Part shown: positions 39,891 to 49,939 of the stretch, piece after piece
Numbering within the stretch: position 1 is the first letter of the stretch
Layout: the number at the start of each line of letters is the position of its first letter
NCBI RefSeq assembly: GCF_022376445.1
Contig: NW_025955053.1
Span: forward strand, 62,001 to 126,000
DNA: 64,000 nt
From: Fomitopsis serialis
Taxonomy: Eukaryota > Basidiomycota > Agaricomycetes > Polyporales > Fomitopsidaceae
Direction: 5' to 3'
Made by a program: the position numbers and the translations under genes
Notes under the pieces: generated by a model
Told to the model about the DNA's origin: nothing
The model's database searches: none
Seen by the model: only the letters and a program-made list of their open reading frames with translations

Positions 39891-40288
39891 CGCAAGCACC
39901 AGTGGCCTTGGCGCAGTATGAAAGTATACCTTGATCATTCCAGTTCTGCCGCCGCAGTGGCAGTCAGTAAGTACTTGGCAGGCCGCAGTCCAGGCGTACT
40001 ACATAGTAGTATGTACTTGCGAGCAACTTGGGATCGATCCATCTATTCACCGACAACTCTCAATGATATGCGATATACCCTAGACCTTCATTTCGCCAAC
40101 GAGTTACTCAACAATATTACACAGAACGAGCCCGAGGGCACAATGAGGCTGACACGTCCACTGCACACATCAGCTGAGGCAGACCGCTATGGCGAACACG
40201 CTGGTGTCAGCCATCTGTTCATGCCATCCTCACATGGATTGGACTGCGGCGTAGTCTTGTGCAGCCTGCATCGAAGCTCACAGTCATC

Positions 40289-40845
40289 ATGGGTTTCCTC
40301 GGCGACACCATCCGGTCTATCAAATGTAGGGCGAAAGAGACCGCCAATGCTGATCTGCTACCGTCCGGAGCGGAGAGGCAGACGTTCGAGGAACATAGAG
40401 ACGAGGTAAGCTTGGTTTACTATCACTTGTGCGTCGTGAACTGACGGCTATAACTACGTGAGTATCGTTTTCTCGCCCCCGTGATACAGATCGGGGAGCC
40501 TATTCGTGCTGAGCGACAACGCGAGCCCGGGTTGCGCGTGTACAGGAAGATCATCGAGGACCTCAAGAACGCTGCTAAGAAGCAAGAGCCCGCAGACTTG
40601 CCCTTCGAAAGCACAAGAGTCGTATGTGCGCTTTGCATGAATTCTGTTACAATAATCAACGCTCTGTCAAATAGGATAACAACGAGCTCGAGAAGCAAGC
40701 TCGGTATAAGGCCGACGTTCCCGAATATGTGGCGAACCCCGAAAAAGATGGGCTGAAGGACGCGGATCCCGCCTTTGTCAACAAGATTCTCAACTGGGCG
40801 GAGGACAAGGCAAGGAACGAGATCGTCGACGAGGATATTCTCTGA
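40289..40845 (+). CDS. 139-aa charged ORF, possibly the N-terminus of the next kinase
   Basis: Exons 40289..40405, 40490..40621 and 40675..40845 join in phase to 139 residues with good GT-AG borders. It begins MGFLGDTIRSIKCRAKETAN and ends WAEDKARNEIVDEDIL. It is rich in Glu, Lys, Asp and Arg, with predicted helices and no membrane segment. I do not recognise it. The stop at 40843 lies 15 nt before an open kinase frame that has no ATG. One missing base just before CTGACAGAC would fuse the two frames, and this window has many such losses. So it may be either a small separate gene or the first part of the kinase gene. Confidence 0.5.
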
Positions 40846-40859
40846 CAGACGTCCAGATA

Positions 40860-42867
40860 TTGCCAGTGCAAGGAGCTAAACATCTCGAGGCCCCGAGTCA
40901 ACTAGGCTTGGCCGGTTCGCCCACATTATGCCACATTCCGCTCGACGCACCGTGCCTTGCGCCCGAGCCTGAGCCGAAGATCGCTACGACCCCCTCTCTC
41001 CAGCCGTCAGCATGTGAGTCTCTCGTCGACGTTCCGGAGGCGAAGTGTGCGCCCCCGAGTCTCCCCATCCTCAGAGCATCCGACTTCCGCCCATTGAAGC
41101 TCTTGGGGAAAGGCGGCCAAGGCACAGTGCTTCTCGTAGAACACAAGCTGGCCGGGACGACCCACGCTCTCAAGATCATGGCGAAGCACGTGGCGAAAAC
41201 TGAGGACAAGGAGAACAGGTCCCCGGGACAGAAGTCGAAGGACCATCCGAACGACAGCGATCAGGGCCGAGACGCTCGCAGGGCGGACAAGGCGCATAAG
41301 CGGATCTATGAAGAGCAGGCGATCATGCGCTCTCTTGCTGTCTTTCCGAGGGAGAAGATCTCGTGTTTCTTAGATTTCGAGGCCTCATTTCATGACAACG
41401 CGCACTTTTTCTTGCTTACGGTGCGCGTACATTTATACAGCGTTCCAACGATTCCTGATCATGTTGCTATAGGGTTACGCGCCCAGAGGTGATCTATGGA
41501 CCGAGATGGAGCGGTACAAGGCAACCGGAATGTCCGAGGCTATGATCCTAGGTTATGCGGCGGAAATCGTGGGTGTCCCTTCAAGAAGATTCTCTCTTGT
41601 TAACTGAACGTCGCATGCAGGTACATGTCCTCACGGTTCTCCACTCGTTCTCCGTACTCCACCGCGACTTCAAGCCGGACAACATCCTCATCGACGCACA
41701 CGGACATCTCCTCCTCGCGGACTTCGGCATCTCGCGCGCCTTCGATCTCCCTGCGGTTGCCCGGCCGTGGGTCCAGGATGAACCTGCTTCCACCCTCAAG
41801 CTGCACGTACCTGTGGTCGTGAAACACGTTTCCGGATCGTCTCTCGTCCTCTCAGTGCCCTCGTCCGTGGATGCTCCTCAGGCCGAGTCTGTCGAATCTG
41901 CTGCCATGCATCACATCGCTGCTGCACCGACGCCCGTCAACACCGAGGCTGCCGACAGCCCGGAGCGCGCCGGGCGCCGCAGAGAAGAGCAGTTTCGCGA
42001 GCAAGAGGAACGTGATGCCCTCGCACGCCATGCACGACTCCGTGTGGAGGTCGAGGAGCTCCAGCACCGCAAGAACCTCCTGCGCAAGCTTGTCCGCGAG
42101 CAGCTTGCCGTGCGGCACATGACCCTGAATGTGTGCGGCACGCCTGGCTTCGTCGCGCCCGAGGTCTACAGGGGCCCTGCCTACTCGTATGGCGCGGACG
42201 TGTGGGCGGCGGGCGTCATCGTGTACAAGATGGCGTTCGGCAAGCTGCCGTTTGGGCTGACGAAGAAGATGGAGATGCAGGACAGGGTGAAGCAGACTTG
42301 CCTCAGCCCTCTCGAGTTTCCCGAGGACAGCCGCAGAAGCGCTAGTCCTGCGTTCAAGGACCTTCTATCCAAGGTATTCATCTGTGCCCTATTCTCTTCG
42401 TTGTTACGCTCAACGGGTTGGTACAGATGCTCGAGAAGGACCCGTCGAAGAGGCCTCAAGCGAAGGACCTCAGGCTTCATCCTTACTTCGCCGTCATGTG
42501 CGGTTGTTCCTCTCGCCGAGTCGTGTCTGTGCGATCGCTGACTGTCTTGCATCACAGAGACTGGGACGCGATTTCCCTAAGAGAAGGCTCAGGCCCTGGT
42601 GCTAACGCACATGCCACGCAGAAGAAGGCAGACAAGAAGCTTGCCATCCCGGAAGGAGCGTCCTACGCGCCTGGAGAGGATCCTGCACCGTGGATGGACT
42701 GGATCGCTCCCACACTTCGCGACAAGTTCGCAGCTCGCTCTACAGTGAACTCTCCCGAAACGACCACACAGGAAGGATCGCTCAGTGTAGCCGCCTCGTC
42801 TATGACGAGGTCGAGGTCATCCCGGTTGATGCAGCGGTGCAAATCGATGTGGAAGCTTTCGGCGTAG
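40860..42867 (+). CDS. Serine/threonine protein kinase with large activation-loop insert
   Basis: Exons 40860..41420, 41473..41568, 41621..42373, 42427..42497 and 42558..42867 are in phase. The 5' limit is not a start codon: no ATG precedes the catalytic domain in frame. Kinase marks: [12 protein letters not shown] (P-loop), HALKIM (Lys), [10 protein letters not shown] (helix C Glu), [10 protein letters not shown] (catalytic loop), LADFGIS (DFG), [11 protein letters not shown] (APE) and [19 protein letters not shown]. All catalytic residues are present. Between DFG and the GTPGF segment lie about 130 residues instead of the usual 15-25, including a charged helical stretch ([20 protein letters not shown]). 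The tail after the domain has [11 protein letters not shown] and ends at 42867. The layout is closest to AGC-like fungal kinases; the exact family is unclear. Confidence 0.82.
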
Positions 42868-43352
42868 AATTATGTCGGATCGGTCTAGTATTATACGCAT
42901 TGATTGTCGCGCCCACGTACATGTATGTACGTATACAACCGTTATGAGCTTCACCCTACTTATCGCTATTATTTCCGATCCCTCTACTTTGGGTGCTAAT
43001 TCGAGACTCGGTGCGCCGGCCGCTCGGTTTCACGTGCGACACTGTTCTAGCCCCTGGCCAACCTAATCAGTCCGAGTCGTCACTAGAAGTCTAGAACTTG
43101 TCTAATCATCGTCATAGGCTCTATGAATGCAATACACGAGGTCGACTCCGTTCAAGGAATAAGTATAAAACTCTTGTTTGTGCACTCACAGGTGCTCCTT
43201 ACCCCCATCCGTTCGACATTTGCGCGAACTCCGTATCCCAGTCGACCCCAAAACGGATCTTAGCTCTTCGTTGAAGACGCTAGGTCTCCTGGACGGTCAC
43301 CAAACAACGACTGCACGTACGCGCGCAGACTCCAGTGAACACCCGGTTGCAA
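42868..43352. other. Intergenic, nothing recognised
   Basis: Kinase 3' region and upstream region of the membrane protein gene. AT-rich just after the kinase stop. No further signal. Confidence 0.4.
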
Positions 43353-44817
43353 ATGTTCGACGCGCCGACTCGGATGTCGAAACAGAGTACTCCTCCGGAA
43401 CATACGGAGGTCCCACCTACTACGCATAGTAGTCGTACATCCTCAAGCAGAAGTATATCACACGCATCCACAACCTACTCCACTCATCCCAGCGCCATTC
43501 ATCGCCCACTGACAGTCTTCTACCCCACACATGCTGTGTTCACACCTCACCATCCTGGACCCCGGCCTGCCTCTCCTCCCCTACATTGGTCCTCTCGCAA
43601 CTCGCGGAAAAATCGCATCGCGCCCCGCCAAGTGCACGTCGTACATCACGCCTCAGCAACACCAGAGAGCACGGAGACAGGAATGGGAAAGGATCTGAGT
43701 GAAGCCATCGTCGTGGAACAGCGCCTGCACCATCCGCAAACAAGACTAAAGGCGCATCTCAGCTGGGACGTCTCCTTCTGGGTCGCGTTCGTCTTCACGC
43801 TGGGTTCAATCCTCTGGGTATGTATCCGTCCTTGCGTGGCTCGTACCGTTTGACTGAGGGCGACACTCTGTAGGTGATCAATGGGTTTCTGCTTTACTTG
43901 CCATTAGCGCCGTCGCAGTCTCTGCCGCACGCGAATGCAGCGGCGTGGACTGCCTTCGCCGGCGGGACGGCCTTCGAGATCGGCAGCTACCTCACGGTCG
44001 TGGAGGCGCTGAACGCAGGGCACGAGCAGCTCTTCGGGCCGGCGCTCTGGGGCCTCATGGAGGGTCGGGAGCATCCGGGCGAAGAAACGTCGACGGCGAC
44101 ATCGTCATGGTGGAAGAGGAAGGCAAGAAGGGCGGCTGGGATGAAGCTCGGTGTCAGGAGGAAGATCGACTTTCGATGGTTGTGAGTATCGTGACTCGAG
44201 TTCGCTGCCCCGATAAGCTGACATTGGTCGCAAGCGGCACGACGTCTTGGAGGGAGCTCGGTTTCCTGGCCTCTGTGACCCAGCTGTTCGCAGCAACAGT
44301 GTTCTGGGTGTCGACCATGTATGCCTTCGATTTCCGTCCTTCGACAGTATCCGCTGATCACCCGCGCTGCGAACAGCACGGGCCTCCCGGGCGTTATCCC
44401 CAACCTCAGCACTGCCCCACCCATAGCAATCAGCGACGTGTTCTACTGGACACCCCAAGTTGTCGGGGGTACCGGCTTCATCGTTTCCTCGCTCCTCATG
44501 ATGATCGAGTGCCAGCGAAAATGGTGGTCACCGAACCTGCGGGCCGTCGGATGGCACATAGGCTTCTGGAACCTTGTCGGGGCGGTGGGTTTCACGTTGT
44601 GCGGCGCGCTGGGGTATGCGGCCCTCGCGTCTTCGAAGGTGAGTGATTCGGTTGGCCTCAAACGGGTGATGCTCAGTGTTTGGCGCAGGCAAACTACCAG
44701 AGCGTCCTGGCGACCTTCTGGGGTTCGTGGGGGTTCCTGATCGGGAGCACAATACAGCTGTACGAGACGCTGTGGAGGGAGAGTACCGATGCCGGCGACA
44801 ACAGCCCTTCTGACTAG
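43353..44817 (+). CDS. Integral membrane protein, about six TM segments, 415 aa
   Basis: Exons 43353..43817, 43874..44181, 44235..44318, 44377..44638 and 44689..44817 join in phase. Residues 1-130 are Ser/Thr/Pro/His-rich and probably cytosolic and disordered. Hydrophobic segments then follow: SFWVAFVFTLGSILWVINGF, WTAFAGGTAFEIGSYLTVV, LASVTQLFAATVFWVSTM, VVGGTGFIVSSLLMM, IGFWNLVGAVGFTLCGALGY and FWGSWGFLIGSTIQLYETL. The repeated pattern of Trp plus GS-x-LY/LE at the end of a helix recalls YrhK-type membrane domains, but the match is from memory and weak. Function unknown. Convergent with the BTB gene, 94 bp between stops. Confidence 0.75.
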
Positions 44818-44911
44818 GAAAGAGGGAAGTGAGCGAGAGGGTTGTCGGCGTTCGCTCCCTACGGGGGCTTGTCGGGATGACGTCAGAAGTCGAGTTTGAT
44901 CTCAATCTGCA

Positions 44912-45913
44912 TTAATTGAGTGGATCCCAGTCAGACGAGCTGCACAAAGTCGTACGAACCAAGCTTACAGCTGAGAGTTGCTCGTCAATAACTCGCGCCA
45001 GATGCTCCATGAGCTGATTGAGCACCTTCAGGATGCTCGCCGTGCAGAACGGGCACTTGTTCTCGAGACTGCTCGGCGTCACCAAGTTGAGCCCGCCGAT
45101 CTCCGCGTCGCCAAGCAGAGAAGCACCACACGGGCGCGCACCGACGACCCTCGACGCGCGCTCCCTGAACTTTGCTGCGTCGATTTTGAAGGGGAGGTAC
45201 CGCGTGCTTGCGCCAGGCTCCTGATCGCTGCATTTCGGGCAGATGTACACCATCACGCCGTTGCGCGGCGGCTTGAGCACGGCAAGGTCGTGCGTGAACT
45301 GGCGGAGCGCGACAGACTTGCAGGCCTCCCGGTATTGAACGAGCCGGTAGACGGCCATGCCCGACATGCGCGCGATGGCCTTGGAAATCGGGGAGTCGTC
45401 GCTCGTGTCGGGTGGAGGAAAGTCGTGCTTGAGCGACTCGAGGGCGGCGGCGCATGCTTCCTTCTTGAGACGCAGACGGAGGGCGAGTCCGTAGGCTGCG
45501 ATGGGTTCTGACTTGATGTGGCTCTCGAGGACGGACGTGCAGAACGCGCGCGCGACTTCCACCTCGTACTTTGAAGAGGCATCCAGCACCCCTTCGACTT
45601 CATCCAAGCTGAGAGATGTAGGCGGGGGGAGTGGCGAGGGGTAGCAAAGGCGTAGGAGGTGGCTGAGCGTGTGCGAGTCTTCCGTGACTGGCACCACTGG
45701 GATGTTCGGTACCTCGGTATCGCTAGGCGGTTCATTACCTACTGTTTGAGTCTGCGGAAGCGAGAACATGGTCGCGAAGAAGGGCGACGCTTCAGAAAGG
45801 ATGATTTTGTGAACGCGATGGGGAAAGCCATCCGAGGATCGTAAGACTACGTCTCCGTTGGGCTTGTCGAAACATATGATGCTCTTGTCTGACGTCGAAG
45901 GCTCGTCAGACAT
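44912..45913 (-). CDS. BTB/POZ domain protein, 333 aa, single exon
   Basis: An uninterrupted frame of 1002 nt. The BTB fold is at residues 12-135: GDVVLRSSDGFPHRVHKIIL, SEASPFFATMFSLP, then VTEDSHTLSHLLRLCYP and YEVEVARAFCTSVL. After it come a BACK-like helical stretch and pairs of cysteines (VYICPKCSD and ENKCPFCTAS, each C-x2-C), which could bind one zinc ion. BTB proteins of this type are numerous in agaricomycetes, and some serve as Cul3 adaptors; partners of this one are unknown. No intron is a contrast with its neighbours. Confidence 0.88.
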   Translation of the reverse strand: MSDEPSTSDKSIICFDKPNGDVVLRSSDGFPHRVHKIILSEASPFFATMFSLPQTQTVGNEPPSDTEVPNIPVVPVTEDSHTLSHLLRLCYPSPLPPPTSLSLDEVEGVLDASSKYEVEVARAFCTSVLESHIKSEPIAAYGLALRLRLKKEACAAALESLKHDFPPPDTSDDSPISKAIARMSGMAVYRLVQYREACKSVALRQFTHDLAVLKPPRNGVMVYICPKCSDQEPGASTRYLPFKIDAAKFRERASRVVGARPCGASLLGDAEIGGLNLVTPSSLENKCPFCTASILKVLNQLMEHLARVIDEQLSAVSLVRTTLCSSSDWDPLN

Positions 45914-46383
45914 CCTGTTGGACCTAATCGAGAATCCACGGGCTGGAGTCGACTCGACAGTTGGTCGAGACTTGGATTGATGATATCAAGCAGTGACAAA
46001 GAACCGGCTACTGTACCCCCTTGATTGAAGCTTCAAGAAGCTCGAAGCCTCGCTCGATAGTAGGCGCCAAGTCATGTTTCAAGAATTCTGAGTCCAAATG
46101 GCATCATAAGGAGAAGGATAAGTAATTGTGTCTAGACTGACAACTCTGACTCTTCATGTTTACTTAGAGGCCTCCGCAAAGCTACATTGGACTTATCATT
46201 ATGTTGTCAATAACTGCGACCCTATACTTAAGTATGTCAGCCGGCCGACTGTGAAGGTCACATGACCGAGCGATGTAAACTAGCGCCAGACAGATCGGTC
46301 GCCGTCGCGCGCGGCGGCGGCGCGTTGCATTCAGGTCTTCCACCATCGCTGCATCTCTTTCCACCTAGCATTTGCACCAAACA
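45914..46383. other. Divergent promoter region, BTB gene and light-chain gene
   Basis: 470 bp between divergent start codons. A CGGCGGCGGCG run lies near 46310. No TATA box seen. Confidence 0.4.
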
Positions 46384-47160
46384 ATGGTCAGTTGAATGAT
46401 TTCTACTGGGCAAGGCTGACCGTATCTATATTTCTAGAGCGATAACGCAGGTAGGCATGCTACTCGCAGTCACCGGCGAACTACACTGCATCACATTTCG
46501 TAGAATACAAGGAAGCGTTCGCGCTTTTTGACAAGAAAGGAACCGGAGCCGTGCAAAGGGAGGTGCTAGGTGATCTTCTACGGGCACTCGGCCAGAATCC
46601 GACGCAGGCGGAAGTTGCAGAGATAATCGCGGGGTCACCTCGGGAAGGTGAGTTCACGCGTCCTGTCGCCACAGAGCAGTCATCTTACGCGGCAATGTTA
46701 CTTGTCATGCGCTCGAATCACAACCAAAACCTATGTTTGATGCGATTGCCTCATTTCTAACCCTTGATGCTCAGTCGATTACAAGACATTCTTGACAATT
46801 CTCAATCGACCAGACGGCTTCAAGCCTGCAGGAACACCTGGTCGGTTCCCACTTTTGCCCACATTGTCTTCCATCCTGTACTCATGACTCGGTACCATGA
46901 CTATTCTCACAGATGAATTCATACGCGGTTTCCAAGTGTTTGACAAGGAGGGCAACGGATTCATCGGCGCAGGCGAACTCCGATACGTCCTTACACAACT
47001 GGGCGAGAAGATGTCAGATGAGGAGGTTGATGAGCTGCTGAAGGGCGTACCAGTTGGCTCGTAAGTGTTGCGAACCTGTTTCTACGTCGCCCCACTCATA
47101 TATCGCAGGGACGGGAATGTCAACTACGAGTCGTTTGTACGCACGATTCTCAGCCAGTAG
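46384..47160 (+). CDS. CDC4: Myosin essential light chain, Cdc4/Mlc1 type, 141 aa
   Basis: Six exons: 46384..46386 (ATG only), 46438..46450 (13 nt), 46504..46647, 46775..46840, 46913..47060 and 47109..47160. The product has 141 residues, the same as fission yeast Cdc4, and all phases agree. It begins [20 protein letters not shown], then [81 protein letters not shown] and [11 protein letters not shown]. The EF-hand loops are degenerate ([16 protein letters not shown]), as in this family, so calcium binding is doubtful. It binds IQ motifs of type II and type V myosin heavy chains and is needed for the cytokinetic ring. The symbol follows S. pombe. Confidence 0.92.
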
Positions 47161-47799
47161 TTTGCGATGTTGTACAGGGGCTGCGTGGGCCGATGTACAA
47201 TCCCGACGTATCATGGTGTTTTCTGTTGCGTATCTGTTTTCACGAGTCCAGTAGCTAACGCGTCGCTATAAAGCGCAAATGTATTCCTTTATACCAGACT
47301 CAGACATAACGATTGCATCTCAATGGGCGACAGGGACTTCAAGCCTCAAACCCGTTGACTTTGGGAGCTTCCCGGTGCGACGTTCTGTTGGTCTCAATAT
47401 ATGTACCATGTCCTTCGCGCTCCGTTGAAGTCATTGCACGGCGTTTGTATTCATGTGGTAATCGAAGTAGCTTGCTCTTGCTGTCATCACGATTCACGAA
47501 CCTCGGCACGAACCACTGCTAACGTTTGTTCTATAGATGGAGCTTCGGGCCGTACGGACCGTCAGTTACCACCTACGGTTATGGGCTCAATCGACGACAC
47601 CTTGTCATCACCACTCACTTGGCCCAGAACTTGATCGTCGTTTTCGCCCCAGCAGGCTGCTGAATAGCCTTAGATTCTCCTGAGTAAGCACAATAGCCTG
47701 TCAAAATCCTTCTCGTTTCTCTTACCTAATGCTATATCTACAGATAAGTGCGGCGCTGGAGGATTACAGTCGTCTCGATAGGTGGACAGTTTCCGAAGC
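47161..47799. other. Intergenic, nothing recognised
   Basis: Between two plus-strand genes. No TATA box or motif-bearing frame. Confidence 0.4.
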
Positions 47800-49939
47800 A
47801 TGTTACTGCAGTTTCCCGTCGATGTCTTCTTATACATCCTATCCTTCGTCCCCGTCAACGACCTTTATTCGCTTCAACTTGTGTCACGGCAGGTCAATCA
47901 TCTAATCGGTGACAACGAGGAGAGCGTCTATCATCAAGCCGCCGTCCTGCACAGGTTCGCGCCGCCGGAGGTCCCGCTCGAGAAGGTGAAGCGGTTCGAG
48001 GCACGCAACAGCGCGTGGCTTGACGACGCCCGAAGCTGGAAGGAACTATGTGAGTGCTCAATGATAAGCTGCGTGATCCACGGGCTGACTGCTATTCGCC
48101 GAAGGTCGCAGATGGACTGTGGTCGAGCGGAACTGGGATGGACACGGTGCGTTGCTGGAGGGCGGGTATACATCAGAGGATGGTGTTCTGCACTTCAAGG
48201 TGGACGAGGAAGAACGGACTGTACTGGCTGTCTCGCGCACTGGCGGGATGTCGGTCCACGCCATGGAGGATAACAGACTGCTGTGGCGTTTCAGCAAGGT
48301 ACTGTGCGATCCTTGTCCAAAGACGCACCGTTTCTGACCTTGATCAGGATTACCTCGTCCGCACACGATGCGAACTGTCCAATGGCTTCCTCGTCTTCCC
48401 CAGCAAGCACCGCGGCATCGAGATATGGCGCAGATCCAGCGATGTCTTCTCACCTCCCTCGTCCATGTCTTCCAACCGACACGCAGCGACCACACCCATT
48501 GCGGATCCTTCGCCTTCCGCCGCGCTTACCTTCCAGCTCACAGAAGCAGCTCACGCCTCCACCGACTTTCCACCAACGTCGTGCGATGGGCTACGTGGTC
48601 AGTACACGCCACACGCCTACATCGGTCAGCCATACGTCGACACGGTGCGCATCTTCCGGGTGCGCTTCCCGGTGCTCGCGGTGATGAGCATCCGAGACCG
48701 GAACGCTGTCCTGCTCTTCGATCTCGTCGACGGCACGCTCCTCCGCCGGATCGGTTTTGGCATGGAGAGGGTGCTCGGTGCGCCGGCGGGATTCCGGCCG
48801 CCGCCCGTCAGCGACAGGGTGGTCATGGACATCGACGTGTCGGACGCGTGGATCACGGTGTGTTTGCATTCGGCTGTCATCATCGTGCCGAGGAGTGGAG
48901 CGGTCAGCAATGACGAACAGACGCCACCAACGTTGGTACTCGCGGAGGACGATCCCCCGCAGCTCCTCCAGGACACGGCTATGCAACTTGAGAAGGTTGT
49001 GGACGTACAGGAATATACCGGCTCGCTCTACATGCCGCAGGCGTCCAGCGGCAGCCTTGCGTGTGTCCCGGGTGTAGATGCTATGCAGAAGTTCAAAGTC
49101 GTCCCACCTTCAGAGAGCGTCCAGCTTGCCAACAACCAAGCGTTGGTCCCCGTTGGCGGTAGACATGTTCCGCAGTGTTTTGTGGCAGGTATGTTGATTG
49201 TCTCTGCGTCCAGATCTCAACTGACCGCTGTGTAGCTCGGTTTTCGCCAGACGGGCGACATTTCGCTGCGGTTACGGTGTTTGGACTGCTGTATGTTGTA
49301 CCCGACTTCGCGAGAGTGGCAAGAGGAACTGCGTCATTTGAAGAAATTGCAAGGCGTGTGTACATGGGCGAATGGTTACGTGACCTCGAGTGGGAAGGCC
49401 AGTCAAGAAGACTGGCAGTACAGACTGTATGTCCCTCCTTCGGACTCCCTTGACACTGCTGACCTGTTTGTTGCCAGGCATCCGAAGAGATATACCTCAT
49501 TAACCTCGACAGCTCCCATCATTACTTGCACCCCACGCCGCCGGGAAGGATGGAAAGTTTGGACCCCTTCGCGAACATGACAGTGTACCACCTCACTGAC
49601 TTTAGTAACCCCGATCTGGGCTGGGCCCGTGCGCGCGGAGTGGCATTCAGCGGCGTACAACTCACTCGGACGATGCTCTGGATGATCTGGGATCTCGCAC
49701 TCCTTCGGCGGGCCGTCTCACAACAGAGGCGTACAGGACAAAGAAACGGATCACGGGATAGGGAGCGTGGAGGAGGGGTTCTGATGCCTTGTAAGCGTAC
49801 TGTTCGAGTCTTATGCTCACTCGGAAGTGCTGACAATCGTCAATGAATAGCGGAAAATGGGAGCGTTTGTTTCATCAACTTTACCCCGGGTTTAGAGAGC
49901 GGAGGCCGTATCATTGAAACCGCGGAGCGTCCGCGTTAG
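47800..49939 (+). CDS. F-box protein with beta-propeller-like C-terminus, 625 aa
   Basis: Exons 47800..48049, 48105..48298, 48348..49188, 49236..49426, 49478..49790 and 49851..49939 are in phase. The F-box is at residues 3-45 (LQFPVDVFLYILSFVPVNDL, YSLQLVSRQVNHLI). After WKELC the remainder looks like repeated beta strands: WTVVERNWDGHGALLEGGY, VLAVSRTGGMSVHAM, IRDRNAVLLFDLVDGTLLRRI and ARFSPDGRHFAAVTVFGLL, as in irregular WD propellers. A Skp1/Cul1 (SCF) ubiquitin ligase adaptor role is inferred from the F-box; the substrate is unknown. The family is common in agaricomycetes. Confidence 0.85.

Larger units (their letters stand above)
37797..40288. other. 2.5 kb intergenic with short direct repeats
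   Basis: No coding frame is supported. ACCATAAGTGCTAA occurs at 39407..39420 and 39877..39890. ACATGCCTGC is doubled near 38449. GAAGGCCTGACTCAGACA near 39038 resembles a sequence at 10362. Confidence 0.45.
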
